Origin: Panonychus citri | Lineage: Eukaryota; Arthropoda; Arachnida; Trombidiformes; Tetranychidae | Reading direction: 5' to 3' | Assembly: GCF_014898815.1 (NCBI RefSeq) | Contig: NW_026515546.1 | Location: 1,660,501-1,724,500 of the forward strand | DNA: 64,000 bases | Shown: in pieces, positions 1 through 13,069 of the stretch | Numbering within the stretch: the stretch's first letter is position 1 | Layout of the letters: the number at the start of each line of letters is the position of its first letter | The notes under the pieces: model-generated | The model's input: the letters and a program-made list of their open reading frames with translations, nothing else | Told to the model about the DNA's origin: nothing | Databases searched by the model: none | Made by a program: the position numbers and the translations under genes

Positions 1-2330
1 AATTCCATACTTTCTCCTGGTACATCAACATCTAATTCAATGTTAACTGGTCACAATAGTATCAACAATCTTCATGGTTATGTTAATGTTGGTTCAGTGA
101 AAAAGTGTAAAAACTGTTCAGATCAATCAGAATTTTCTTGTCATTGTGCTATCCTTGCTTCTAGATCAACTTTCTTTCGTAATGTGATATCCCGACATCA
201 GAAGCGTTTCACCGATGCGCTAACCGAAGCTGGTGCCACTTCAATCAATTTAGCCAATTCAAAAATTCGAATTGTAATTGATGAGACAATAATTCCTCGT
301 CGATTTGCTCGAATCCTTCTTCATTGTATTTATCGAGATTCAACCGATTTATCTAATCTTTTACCCGGTTGTGTTTGCCAATGTACTCATTTCAATGATT
401 TGGGTCAATCATCTAGTAAGTATTATTATTTCAATTCCAAATTGTAACATCACCAACAACAACTACAATCAGAAGATAATATAACTTAAACTTTATTTTA
501 ATCTTTCTCAGGACTTTCATCGAGTTCTTCCTCCTCATCATCGCCATCTTATATAAAGGAAATCATGGAGCTTTATGAAATTGGTCGATTTTTGGAATTA
601 GATTCACTGATACAAGCATGTGAAGATATGCTGGTCGATTCGCTGTCGATAGATAATTTAATTACTATATTAAAATGGAGTGAACAACCTCACGGATCTA
701 TTTGGGTTAAACGTCAATCTCTCTACTTCCTACGTGAAGAGTTTTCTCTGATTGTTTCATCATCAATACTTTACCAATTAGATTTAAATCATTTGAAAGA
801 TGCAATTTCTTCCGATTATCTTCAAGCAAGTGAACTTGAAGTGCTACAAGCGGTAATCAAATGGGGTGAAGATAAGCTATTCAAACGAATGGAAGAACGA
901 GGTAACTGTTCAAATTTTGTTCGATTAATTCAATTGCTCTAATAAGAGTTTTCGATCAATTATTTAAAACATTGTTTCTTTTTTTTTCTCTCTCTCTTTT
1001 CAAAACAAAATAGAACCAAATGTGATTAGTCAAACAGCTCATAGTCTTCGACATGGACTTCGTCGGAAAGAATTGAATGATGATGAACTTCGAGATATAA
1101 TCTCTGAATTGATGCCTTACGTTCGCATTGGTCACATACTTCCATCTGATAGTGAGACTCTTACGAATTCAATTAAAAGAGGGCTAATCAGTACACTGCC
1201 ACCCTACATGTTAGAAGAGGACAGTATCACTCCCCATCCTCGTGGTGTTTCATGTTGGATTCGTGAGCGATCTCAAGGTTCATTTGTTAAACCTCGATAT
1301 TTTACTCCATACGTTGAGGAAGCTCGAAGTTATCTTGAAACACGATTAGCGCGTACAAATGAATCCAATTCTATCAACATGCGTGTACCTCTTCCAAAGG
1401 CTTCTTCATCGTCTTTATCATCTTCATCATCCATTTCTACTCCTCTACCAGCTCCTCCTGATGCTCTTTACATGACAACAACAACAACAACAACTAGTAC
1501 AGACTCTGGGATGGACATTGTTCCAATTGATAGTAATCAAAATTCATATGCAACTTACGATAATCCATCTAATTGTCAAGAAATTTACTCTCATCTAAAT
1601 CAATTACCTGTCATTGAGGAAAGAATTTTACTTTTAATGAAACAACGTGTCGAAGAACTTGAACGATATTTATCAAGTTCACGTAATTTAAGTATAATAC
1701 CAAATAAGAATCAAGTGATCAATTATATCCAATTAAGAGTTGTCCGTGAATTTGGTCTTCCCGATGGGGCAGTTGAAGTTCTTGACACATCAAACAGCGC
1801 TTCTTATGTTTCCTACTCCATGTCGGAAGCTTCAGCATCTTCTTCATCTAGTAAAATGGGCTCATCCATTTACAGTGAATTAAATAAACACAGTCTTCCC
1901 TCAACTCAGCCCATTCATCCGTCTTCCCTTTACGGAAGTACTTCCGGTATATTAGGATCGGACAAAGATGTTTATGGTTATACTCAAGATCTCACCTATG
2001 ATACAGCTTCTGATTACTACGCTCCTCTAAGTGAATCATATTTAAGCAATTACAGTTTGAATTCTGAGGTAAATAACCTTATTCACCTTTCTAGTTTCTC
2101 TTGATTGTTGTCTCATCTCTCTCTCTCTCTCTCTTAAATTTTTCTAGAATCTCGTTGCTCCAGTCCATCAATTGAGTGATGTAACTCCCGATATCGCGAT
2201 GACAACCAATGCATTTGCTGATCTCCATTTAATGAGAAAATCAACTGAATCTCTTACATGCCAACCGAATATCCCTCCAAGACGACGTACAAGATCAGGT
2301 CGCGATTGGAGATCTGATGTTAAATCATGA
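1..2330 (+). CDS. BTBD7: BTB/POZ domain-containing protein 7 (BTBD7), 3' part, four exons
   Basis: Partial CDS entering from the left edge: exons 1-415, 512-901, 1014-2068 and 2148-2330 (stop TGA 2328-2330) join in frame to 680 codons. Donors at 416, 902 and 2069 and acceptors at 510-511, 1012-1013 and 2146-2147 are GT/AG with phases 1, 1 and 0. The product matches animal BTBD7 along its length. Exon 1 carries the end of the second BTB domain (ASRSTFFRNVI, then DETIIPRRFARILLHCIY). Exon 2 carries the BACK domain (MELYEIGRFLELDSLIQACE, then SSDYLQASELEVLQAVIKWG). Exon 3 holds the conserved post-BACK block (ELMPYVRIGHILP, FTPYVEEARSYLE) and Ser/Thr-rich linkers. Exon 4 keeps the C-terminal motif LSDVTPDIAM, matching LNDLMPDIAV of the human protein, and ends basic (PRRRTRSGRDW). 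In vertebrates BTBD7 controls epithelial branching and cell adhesion; its role here is inferred by homology. Introns are only 96, 112 and 79 bp, in contrast to the kilobase introns downstream. The first BTB domain lies outside the window. Confidence 0.93.
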
Positions 2331-4066
2331 GAAGCCAAAAAACAAACAATTAACTGATTATCCAATATTTTCCGCTTTCTTTTTTTCTAAATTGCTTCAT
2401 CAACCTTTTCTTATTTTGAAGCAACAATCAACCAACAATGTAAAAACAATTCACTAGGAGATTAATCAATTTTGATTCCTTGTTGTTTTCATCTTACATA
2501 CTCAGTCTCTCTCCCTTTAATCAATCTAATCATAAACAATAATTAACTTCAACTTTTAATTTAAATCATTTGATGACAACAAAATTGGCATGATTGATAA
2601 TTAATACAATTTGTGTGTATACAAATTTCCAACACAACATTTCATCCAATTGTAAAACTATAATAACAATTTGTTGCTCAGATTTTAATTAGCATGTAAA
2701 CAATTGATTCCTAATTGTATTTTAATTGTTTTCTTTTCCTCCTACTCTTTAATTGCTAATCAACTCTCTTGTTTTTCTCTCTCTAACTTTTTTTTTAATT
2801 TCTTCAATTTAAATCCATGTAAACAAAAAAGATCACAACCTCTTTTCATTAATAACAATTACGATACAAAAATTAACTATCGATCGTGTTAATTGTAACA
2901 ATTAAATCTAATCACTTAAATCAATTGTTGACCTTTCCTTCCACATTTAATCATTTGAAAAGAGTTTGAAACAATTTAATTTTGCTTCAATTTAATCACA
3001 AAGAAGAGGAAAAAAAATAACAATACAATTGAAACAATTTACAATCAAATTAAATTGTAAAACCAAAAGATTAGACAAAAATCACGTTCATTAAGTAGGT
3101 GTAACAATTAAGTTAAATTGTTGAGAGTATTAAGTTTATGATATGAACACTTTATCAATTTAACATTTAACTTTCAGCTTTGTTAGTTAATTGTTAACAA
3201 TTTAACCAATAGATTGATTCTGTCAATGGTAAATCATTAATGGGATGAAAGTTAATTTAATAATCAACTGAAATGTTGTCAATTGTTTGATATTAACCAT
3301 AGTTATTACAATTATAATCAATAGCATAGTTGCCATGGAGTAAAAGTGATTAATATTAATAATCAATTGATTGTTACACTTAAATTCTTGCAGCTTAATT
3401 TAATCAAACAGAATCAATGTCAACTTTAATTGACATTGAAACTAACATTTAATCATCGCCACAATCAATCATTACTCTTTGCCCTTTACAATTGACCCAA
3501 TTTTTTATTCAAAAAGTTAATCAAACCAGTTAATTACCTTATGAATAGTTGATCAATTTGATTGAGTAGATGATTAAATTGATTGAATGTTGTTAAATTA
3601 ATCAAATTGATAACAAGTTGCATCATAATTTAAATGTTGGTAAACAAAATTAAACATTCAATTAGTTAATTGTTACCAATAAAACTAAATTCCTCTCATA
3701 AAAATGATAAGTAGTCCATTAATTTTGATTGTAAGTAATTAATTTTATTGAAATAATTTAGTTAATTAACTTTAATATTAAATTAATTTATAAATATTAG
3801 ATGATAAGAAAACGAGAAAAAAAAATCAAATCAACAATTAACTTAAATGATGGAAACAATTTCATCACAATTGAAAATTGAAACATAAATAATTAAGAAA
3901 ATTCAATTTCAAGTTAATTAATATTAGCAGATGAAAATTTTATCAATTAATATATAAAAGTTATTTAATTTTTTTTTTCCTATTCTCAATTGATTGTTAA
4001 CAATTAAAATGATACAATATAATTGAATATATATAACTGAGAATTAGTTGTTTTAAATGATTAATT
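2331..4066. other. convergent intergenic region, BTBD7 / GPCR 3' ends
   Basis: AT-rich DNA between two converging genes, rich in TTAATTGTTAACAATT-like words. It should contain the 3' UTRs of BTBD7 (+) and the GPCR (-). Possible polyadenylation hexamers for the minus-strand gene (TTTATT on +) occur near 3502 and 3744, but none is decisive. The open frames here are short, start at random and show no family signature. I see no gene. Confidence 0.6.
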
Positions 4067-5229
4067 TTAATTATTATAAGTCGATCCACCATTGGTGATA
4101 GTTGATCCACTAATTGTTGATCTATTATTGAAAGTCCTTCGTCCATCCGATTGTTGATTAACTTGATTACCATAGTGATTAGTTGATTGTGATCCCTTTG
4201 ATGATTTGAAAATTTTTCTAATGGCAAACTTAACCTCTCGAGTCCTGAAAATATAAATGAACGGGTCAACAATGGCCTTACAAATGACCAGAAAATTACA
4301 AATTGAGCTGATTATGATTAACAATTTTCGAGGTAAATTAAATATTGAATAAGGGCAACCATCGGAACAGGTCAGTATCAGAAAAGTGACCGCTGGTAGC
4401 CAACACAAGAGATAAGTTCCCAATATAAGTAGACTTGTAATTAGCGCTTTCGTATTTGATTTAGTTGGTCCAATTGTTGCCGATCGATTATCTTTCAATG
4501 AAATTAATCTATGTCGATAATTATTGATCGGTTCGGTATTATTATCAGAATTAATTACAGTTGAACCTTTATTAGAATCTAAATTATTATTATCATCTGA
4601 GTCTTTATTGTTTAATTGTTTCCCTTTAATTGATTTCATTGAAGAGCAGGTTAATTGTTGCTTCTCATTTAAGGATAGTAAAGATGTTGAACTTTGTAAC
4701 AATTGTTGTTTAGTATCTTGATCATTGTAATTAACTGATTGTTGTTGGTGATTATGATCAATACTGTTTGGTACTGATGATGATGAGGTTGTTGTTGAAT
4801 TTGATTCTGATTGTCCAGTTTTATTGTGATTAATGTTATTAGCACGAATGTAATTACGAAATATGAAAACATGTCGAGGTGAAATTGTCGTCGTCGTCGT
4901 CGTTATTGTTGTGGTCACTGTCGAGGTTGATTTTGTACTTTTGGCCTCATTTTGGACTAGTAAAATGGCCGCTGCTGTAGCAAGTGAGTTAACCTTATTT
5001 TGATTGTTACTCTGTTGATCAGCTGATGATGAAGTAGATTGGAAAACTTTATCATAATTAACAACTCCATTAGATGAATATCTCATCTGTTGATTAGCTC
5101 TAATTATCTTAAATATTTTAGCATAAAGGAAAAACATTATAACCAATGGGATGAGGAAAAAGGCCAGAATAAATAATCGATATCGTTTAGAGGCCAGGAA
5201 ACGGAAGTCACAGCTAGATGATCGGAAAC
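4067..5229 (-). CDS. class A GPCR, last exon (TM5-TM7, long third intracellular loop)
   Basis: Terminal exon of a rhodopsin-family receptor on the minus strand. The acceptor AG is at 5231-5230, the exon runs 5229 to 4067, and it adds 386 residues plus a TAA stop. Visible parts in order: end of extracellular loop 2 with a Cys (SSSCDFRF); TM5 with its Pro and Tyr (FFLIPLVIMFFLYAKIF); an intracellular loop 3 of more than 150 residues rich in Asn, Gln, Ser and Thr, with a Thr run; TM6 with the CWLP switch (LLCWLPAVTFLI); and TM7 with DPFIY in place of NPxxY, followed by helix 8 (REVKFAIRKIF). The C-terminal tail is short and rich in Asn, Ser and Gly. The ligand is unknown. The CWxP and DPxxY motifs and the long loop 3 fit amine-like or orphan arthropod receptors; I cannot name the subfamily. 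Confidence 0.88.
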
Positions 5230-5313
5230 CTGTCAATGGAATGAATATTTTGTGTAAAAGGAATTGAAAAAGTTTCAATGACGAATTCAGTTAATGAAAT
5301 ATAATCATCTTAC

Positions 5314-5429
5314 CTTGACAGGGAATTGAATAAAAGTATATGGTGAATGCTGTTAAAGGAATACCCCAGCAAATAGCACTGATCAAGTGGATACTTCGGG
5401 TTACATGATGTGAGAAAAATGTTCGAACT
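5314..5429 (-). CDS. class A GPCR, TM4 exon
   Basis: Small internal exon of the same minus-strand receptor, with acceptor AG at 5431-5430 and donor GT at 5313-5312. It enters in phase 2 and leaves in phase 1, exactly matching the donor of the TM1-TM3 exon near 12666 and the acceptor of the last exon at 5231. It encodes intracellular loop 2 (RTFFSHHVTRSIH), TM4 with the conserved Trp (LISAICWGIPLTAFTIYF) and the start of extracellular loop 2 (SIPCQ). The intron to the last exon is only 84 bp, while the intron upstream is over 7 kb. Confidence 0.87.
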
Positions 5430-6903
5430 CTGAGAATACGAAATGAGATGGACAATGAAAGAAACAAAATCAAAATCAAAATCAAATTGAATTATTATTA
5501 TTCTGTTCATCTCAATTTCAAATTCTCTCATAAATCATTCCAATAGTATTCATTTAATAGTAACTATCATGTTCCCCTGTTAAATTCATCCAAACTGATT
5601 TTCGTTTACAGATAAAATTACTGAACAATTTGAGAGAGAGAGAAAAAAAAAGAGAAGAAGAAAAAAAAAGTTTCGAACTACTTGAATATTGAATGAGAAA
5701 AGAATATTCAATGATAAGAATGTTATCTTTTTCCCTGAAGAATTAAAATTTCATCAAATCCTCGGAATAACATATCATGAAACTTGATAGAATTCCGTAA
5801 CTACCTGAATAAAATTCTGGAATGAGAAACAAAAAGGAAACCAGAAATTCTGAAGGGAAAAAATTCTCTCCAATGAATGATCATGTTTCATGGTAAAGAA
5901 TCATCATCATCACGAATTATTATGAAAATTGAACAGAATTTTTTCACTCTAATTGATAATCTAAACATTTAATTTAGTCCAAAATATCAGAAAGAAAGTT
6001 AAACAATTAGATGTTTCGATTAACAATTTACCTGTTGATTATTTCACACCAGTAACAATAATGATCTGAAATTAAATTGATTTGTATAATATAAATTGTT
6101 GTTCCAAGTTTATTCAAGTAATTGGTGTATTTTATTTTTAGTTATTTAACTGAATACAATTGAATTAAATGATTGAATTAAGTTAAGTTCATCTTTATCA
6201 TTTCAATTTCAGGGTGATGATGAAAAATAGCAAAACCATTTCAACGATAAAACAAAAATCGTTAACATGAAATAAACAATAGTTTAAACTGTGTGTTGAT
6301 TATTTACTCAAATGGTTCTGATAATGATTCTTGATTCAATTTAATTTACTTTTCACATGATAGTTGATTGATATCATTAAGAGAAACAGAAATGAGCTTC
6401 TTAAGCTTTTCTGGTTGTTTCCATTTGAAATTTTCATCGAGAAAAAAAAAGTCAATCAGTTAACTGAACTTGAACACAACAACAACACCAACACAAACGA
6501 TTTACATGATTACAGAATCGGAAGAGAAAATGAAGAAGAAATAAACTTGGAATTGAAATTAAGACCATGAAACATTTTATTCCGAAACTCTGATAAGTGT
6601 ATATACTCAGAACTCTCATGATATTCATGGAAAACTTTTTTTTTCCTTCCTTCTTATTCACTTAAATTTCTATTGATGATCAGTCTGAAAATACCAGAAT
6701 TTTAATCAACCATCACCTGGGAATATGAATCTAGTAGGAAGTTTGACTTTTTCCCTTTTACTTTTCAAATTGAAACAAATAATCAGCCTCAATAATCAAA
6801 AGCAAATGAAACAATTAATTGCGATTAACAATGGCGATTAAGCTGATTCACTTTACTAACAATTTCATACTAATTATCCTTATTTTCATTGATTCTAATC
6901 ACT

Positions 6904-6977
6904 CCTCGTGTGTCCTAACACGAGGATAAAAAGCTTTTTATCCTCATGTCCCATCTCCATCCTCGAGGATGGAGATG
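6904..6977. repeat. cluster of three perfect inverted repeats/palindromes
   Basis: Three palindromic units follow each other within 74 bp. At 6904-6925 there is an 8-bp stem CCTCGTGT/ACACGAGG with a 6-base loop. At 6922-6945 there is a 24-bp perfect palindrome (half GAGGATAAAAAG). At 6952-6977 there is a 26-bp perfect palindrome (half CATCTCCATCCTC). The units share GAGGAT/ATCCTC, so alternative pairings between them are possible. The cluster is GC-richer than its surroundings and lies inside a GPCR intron. Function unknown. Confidence 0.9.
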
Positions 6978-9900
6978 ATCATCATTTTGGACAAACTTGC
7001 AATTCAGCTAATCCATTTTTCCTCTTAAAACTCAATTATCGTTAATCTGACGTTAAAACGTTAATCCAACAACACGAGTACGAAGAAATAGAAAAAAATT
7101 AATCTACTTAACTGAATTATATCCAATGGATACAACAATAGATTCAACTTTTCATATTCCAACCATCTAATCGATTATGTTACAAATTCTCATATGAATT
7201 AAGAGAGATTATCGTATAATCAATAATAAGAATAAGAATTGGAGATTCAATTCAATTTCCGTTTTTCGATATTCAATCAAATTCATTTTTTCTTCCTCTC
7301 ATCTTATCATGAAAAAAGTTCCGTCCAGATTTTCATGATAACAATGGTGACAATTGACTTGAACATTTTCATTCTGTATACTCCCCTGAATGTGAAAAGT
7401 GATTATTCAGGATTGTTGATTTCATGGTAAATATTTATGGTGAATTTACAATTACATGAGAGAGAGAGAGAGAGAGTTTAGATTGTAAAGGAAAAAGAAA
7501 TATTCAACTTTGGTGAATTGATTCTTGGTTCATGTTTCAAATTTCATGTATTTCAAGGTTAAAATTAAATTGCTGACAATCAAATATTAGTATTACATGA
7601 TGACAATCATGATGAAATACATCTAAAGATATTCAAAGTTATTTTCCATGGCTCAATGAATAATGTAAACTGTAATTTCGTCAACTGGTCAACATTAAAA
7701 CTGTTTAATGTCAGTTGTCATTGTCAAAATCATCATAAGCTAACAAGCTAAAACTAATGGTGAACCAATTAATGTGGCGAAATTAATTAAATACTAATTT
7801 TACTATTAAAATCATCAAATTACTCCTGATTCATTATGTTTAATTTATTCACAATTTAAACTGTAATTATACAATCGATTAATTTACCGTTATAATTAGT
7901 GTAGTTCATTTTCTGTGCTAGAAAAAAAATTGAAAAAACTTCAAGTCAAGTTAACAATTTGCAAAAGCAAAAAGTTTGATTCAATGGTTGATTGAATGAT
8001 TAAGATGATTAACTTTACAATTATCTAAGGTAAACTTATTTTTATCGAGTAAATTGTTTTAATGATTAGATTTGCTAACTATTACTTAGTGTGAAGGTGA
8101 TTATGATTAGGATGGAGAACCAGGTTGATAAAATGTCTAAATTATATCCAGAACTTGGGTGAAATTTTGGGTGACATTAAGTCAACATAATTGTTGATTT
8201 TCTCGTTGAAAAGTTCTGAGATTGATAAACAAGCCTGGAATCTTATTTTCGATTCCATGTTAAGCAAAAATCGAATACACTTTTCTAATTAAGCTAAAAG
8301 GGTGAGAGAAAATGTCAAATTCGAGTAGTTAACTAGAACCAATATCCATAGAGAATGAACTTGAAATACCACTGAAGGAATATATTAATAGTTAGGTCAT
8401 ATTAACAATGACACTTGACCCTTACTATTATGATTCTAAACTCGAACCGATAAAAAAATCGATAAAAAAAACCAGAACATTTTACCTTTCAGTCAACTTG
8501 TTATCTTGTTAACTTTTTGTCATTTAGTTATAATTTTCTATCATGATAATGATGAGATTAATATGTTGAGTCTCATGTAGGTGAAGAAATGAATAAAAAA
8601 GGTAATCGAATGATAAACTTTGGAAATTAAATCTTCTTAAGAATTGACGATTTTTTTCCCTGTCTCCCTGAAGCATAAAGATGATATTTCATTCTCATGA
8701 TAGTATAACTGATTTATCGTTAGTACGTTTCAGTTGCCTGGGAAAAAAAGACGAAGAAAGAAAAACGGAAAAAACTTCTCTTCACTTAAAACTCAGAACT
8801 TTTTTCATATTATTCTCATCAACTGTTTACTCAGCGAATCAATGATTAAGATGTTAATGATAATCTTGAAATTCTCAACAACTTCAAGTTCTCATGACGA
8901 TGGAAATGTTTCAGATTCAGTAAACAAGGTAAGTAATAGAATAGAAAGAAAAAAAGTTCTAATATTTTTCTCATTCCATTTCATTTTTCATGAGGCTTTT
9001 CTTTTTTCGATTGTAACAATTTTTCGTTAAATAAACATGAACCAAATAGCGATTCGATAAACTTTGAAAATCCGGAAGTAGTACTTGAAATGCTTACGTA
9101 TTTATATTGTACTAATCGAGCAGAATAATTATCAATGACGTTCCAATGGATAAATATCGTGAATATATTGTCATGGAAAAAGTAAGAGAAGAGGAAAAAA
9201 AAGTTCCAACGAAAAACATTAATAATGATAATAAAAAAGAGAATTACTAATCATGATGCTGAGCATCATCACAATTCTCAAGATTATCATGATCATCACA
9301 ATTTCTTTCTTTTCAATGTTTTTATTTGCTCGAAATCAATATCAACCAGAACGAATTATAATCAAACAGAATTTGATGAATCATATAATCGATATGCACT
9401 CATATTGTCCTTCTTGTCTTTTCATGTTAATATTAAGATTCGTTAGCATTTCAAATCAGATACAGAAATAAATCAAAATATAAACAAAATACCTTCGATA
9501 TTTAGTATCCATCAGGGGAAGGGTATTCATATCATGGTAATATGATACACTGAATAGTAACAATTTACTGAATTGTAAAACTTTTCTTTTCCCATCGAAT
9601 ATGCATAATGGAAATAATCAAGTTCTAAGAAAGAAAAAAGTTCTAACCATAATGAACATTATATGAGAAGAAAACTTTTTTCTCTCAGAATTCAAGGTAA
9701 TTGTTTCATCTATTATCCAATAATATGATGATCAGATTTATACAATAACCAAATTAAAGTTAATCAAAGTAAATAGCCGACTATTAGTATTGGTGATCAG
9801 CCAATTGACAATTAACTGATTAAGTAATTAAACTTTTCCCTTTTTACTTTTTACACTCTGCATGAGATTTAATTTGTATCCGAACCTTTTTCTTATCAAC

Positions 9901-12045
9901 AAAAGTAAACATGAATTTGATTATTTGATTAAATTAAATTGTTTTAATGGTGATCAGCATGATAATCAAATTTCATCTGATTACTGTTTACTAATTTAAC
10001 TAATTTGTTCAGTTTTATTGCTCACTGATCATCCCAATAATTTACTGACTGAGTAATTGATTCCAATCATGTTGATTAAACCTAATTGTTACTGTGGTTA
10101 ATTCATTCAAGTTACACTCACAATTTAAATCCATTGAATATACTATTTCACATTTACATGTACATGTAGACCCATTGATTAGACTGATAATCATTTTGAT
10201 TTGATAAACATTCTGATGATCACAATTAAGCCAACAAAAATTGGTAGATTGTAAATGATCAAAACTCGAGCTGGTAAATTGGCTGATTTTAGCTGATTTG
10301 ATTAACATGAGAAGCAATTTGATTGATGTTATCATTAAATATTAATCAGTTTGGCCTGTTAATTAAATTCTCTTTGATTAAACCTGTCTGGTTACGAATG
10401 ATATTCCGATAATAATATGATTTGTGATAATTTTATTCTATTTAAACATGAAACTCATCCGAGTTTCGAAATTAATTCAAAAAGTTTTCCTCTCACAAGA
10501 AAATGTCATTAGATACATCAAAGAATCTGAATAATTGGAGCAAAAATCTCTCATGAAATTTGACAATAATTGAAGTCAAAAAAAAGTTCCAATTGAAATT
10601 CAATAATAATTAATCACAATAATATCCTACTAAATGGTTCAAGTCTTAAACTTTAGATACTTTAATTGTTACAGTAATCTTGAAATCCTCTTACATTATC
10701 AATTAGACTATAGATTAAATTAATCTTCATTAATTGTGTTGATAATTATTATCATTAAGCAAATAATAACCTTAAGGTTATTGGAAAGCTTTGAACTTTA
10801 AGTTCGATCTAATAATATTAATATTCTGGTCAACAGATTAGCAGCAAATAGCCTTAAGGTATTAATCTTATCATGTAATAATCTATTGTCTTTATCTGTA
10901 AACATTGTAACCTTTAGCTTAATCACAGTGATTAATAAATAGATTTACTAATTCAAGTTTGATTAATATCAATATGAACTTTAAAACTTTACTATTAATA
11001 TTACAATCAACTGATATAAACCAAATACTCTGATAAAATTAATAATAACAATCAGGTGATTATTGTAAATACAATTAGATTTAGCCTGTTGAATGAAAAG
11101 TATAATATTCAGAATAGTTAAAGTATTAGCTCAGAATCTACCCTGAAGCCAGGGAGAGATGATGATAACCTTATAGACGAGCAATTTGATTGAATCAATT
11201 TGCTTTGAATCTGATCTTGAAAATAATCAAGTTCATTCATCAGTATCACCTTTATTTTTCATTCTCATTGAATATTCATGATGATGGTAATCAATAATTC
11301 AGGGTAATATGAATATAAACATGATACCTTGAGGAATGAACTTTTTGGTAATTTTTTCAAGCTTCCCTTTGAAACTATTATAAACAGTCTAGTGAATAAT
11401 TAGCAATTAGATCATCTAGAGTGTTTAATTACTACCAATTGCTTAGATAATCAACTAATGATGAGATGATAATCAATCCTGGAATCTAGATGAGCCCTGA
11501 ACATGAATAAACAAAAATCCAAAGTCATCTGAGCAAAGTTTCATCATCATCATAACTGAAAATGCTGAGGATGTTGATTGTATTTCTCAACTTGTAATAA
11601 TAATAATAATATCAATATAATTTCATCATCATTATCATGATTATTAGTAATTCATCAATGGTTACAAATATGCTCACCAAGGTGTAATAATAATGATAAA
11701 GAAGAAGAAAAAAAAAGCCTCTAATGAATTCATGGCAAGTTCATGGAGGAAGAAAAATCAAAGTTCAGTGTGCATGATAAGAGTTAAAGGTGAAAATTGG
11801 GAAGAAAAATAAAAATAATTCCAAAGAAATTATTCCAGTTCATTGACTATCATGGTGATGATCATCTTCACCATTGAATTTAGAGATACATGTACATAAT
11901 ATATAAGTCATGAGATTGACAATATAAGTAAATTGATTACATGGGAGATAATGATGATACTATTTCATGATTTCTTTCATTAGTTAATCAACAATTTATT
12001 GATGATTGGAAAGGTTATAAGAAAAGTAGGAAAGACATTTTCATT

Positions 12046-12189
12046 CATCTGTGAATAAAAATAGTTCACATATCACATTTCACCTACTATCCGATTCACC
12101 ATCATCAACTCAGAATCCCTCAGAACTTGGTAATGATACAATTCACTGTATCAATGTTTGTCTAACCGGAACAAATATTCAACATCAGG
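12046..12189 (+). other. possible short coding exon (weak)
   Basis: A plus-strand open stretch with non-repetitive composition, unlike the surrounding intron. It encodes SSHITFHLLSDSPSSTQNPS followed by ELGNDTIHCINVCLTGTNIQ and ends at a good donor (ATCAG|GTAAGAATT). It could be an exon of a nested or overlapping plus-strand gene, since the receptor here is on the minus strand. I recognise no family and see no partner exon. Confidence 0.2.
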
Positions 12190-12666
12190 TAAGAATTAAG
12201 GAATTAAATCGTCGAGATAAACAATTTGTTTTTTTTTATTTCTTCTTCTAAATAATTATCTTTATCATCACTAAACATTAGTCTTATTTGTATTATCGCC
12301 ATCGTCATCATGGTAATAATATTTTCACCGGAATTGAATTTCTTACATATAAATATACAGTTTCTCATATTATTTGCTCACTCCCAGAACTACTGGGAAT
12401 GATATCTTATTAATATATATCAACATTTCATGAAGATGATAAGATAAACAGTTATTATGATCTAGTATTAACTTTTACCATTAAAGATGATCAACTAATC
12501 ATGGTTGTTCATCATTCATTGGACATGATTTAATTGCTTTGGCTACTTATCAATTTGAATGAATTTACATGGATTAAAACAAATGATTAAAGTTATCAAG
12601 TCTTATGAATATTATGGATAAGGAATGAGATTAATTAATATGAGAATTTGGAAGTTTAATAATTAC

Positions 12667-13069
12667 CGATAATGGAGAGGACGAACTATTCCTTTGTAGT
12701 GAATGAATGCCAATGCTAAAAGATGAAGGACTGATGAGATCAATGCCGATGAACGGAAAATTTCAATGGCCAGAAAGGGACACGTATCGAAATGAACGTT
12801 AAACACAACGGGAAGGTAAGAATTGAAAACGACACCAAGGCCGTTTAGTATTGAGGCGATTGTATCGGTACAGGCAAGATTCAGAGAGAGTATCAGAACG
12901 GGTGACTTCCTATGGGTTCCCATTCGTCCGACAATGATAAGGCCGATATTTAGTACCACGGAGACAAGGCAAGCAAAGATTAAAGGTGGACAAAGTAACT
13001 TGTACAAAACTATTTGATCTTCACGAGTACGATCATCGCTCGGTTGAATTACTATCTGTGTTATTATCA
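12667..13069 (-). CDS. class A GPCR, TM1-TM3 exon (5' end uncertain)
   Basis: Minus-strand exon coding for TM1 (PPLIFACLVSVVLNIGLIIV, with the conserved Asn), TM2 with the LAxxD aspartate (LSLNLACTDTIASILNG), the TM3 cysteine (FDTCPFL) and TM3. The bottom of TM3 reads FIHYKGIVRPLHYR, so the usual DRY/ERY motif is IHY here. The donor (GT at 12666-12665) leaves phase 2, and splicing to the TM4 exon restores LHYR-VRTFFS. The upstream limit is not certain: the frame stays open past 13069 without a convincing ATG, and an AG just before 13069 could be the acceptor. The true start is therefore probably in an upstream exon I could not identify. N-terminal residues before TM1 are hydrophilic (QPSDDRTRED), as expected for an extracellular tail. 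Confidence 0.87.

Larger units (their letters stand above)
5430..12666 (-). other. large intron of the GPCR gene (TM3-TM4)
   Basis: About 7.2 kb between the TM3 and TM4 exons. TM3 and TM4 join directly, so no coding exon of this receptor is missing inside. The content is AT-rich with GA tracts (7457-7475) and A-run/GTTC words. The palindrome cluster at 6904-6977 and a possible short plus-strand exon near 12046-12189 are described separately. I see no other gene. Confidence 0.7.

Noticed and set aside
8734..9030. 98-codon plus-strand frame with a GTAAGT after TCAGTAAACAAG
   Set aside because: It starts at a non-ATG codon, is Lys/Arg-rich from A-runs, and has no partner exon; donor-like GTAAGT occurs often in this DNA.
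10042..10335. 97-codon minus-strand frame with several Cys in the GPCR intron
   Set aside because: TM3 joins TM4 without it, no splice sites frame it, and I recognise no Cys pattern of a known family.
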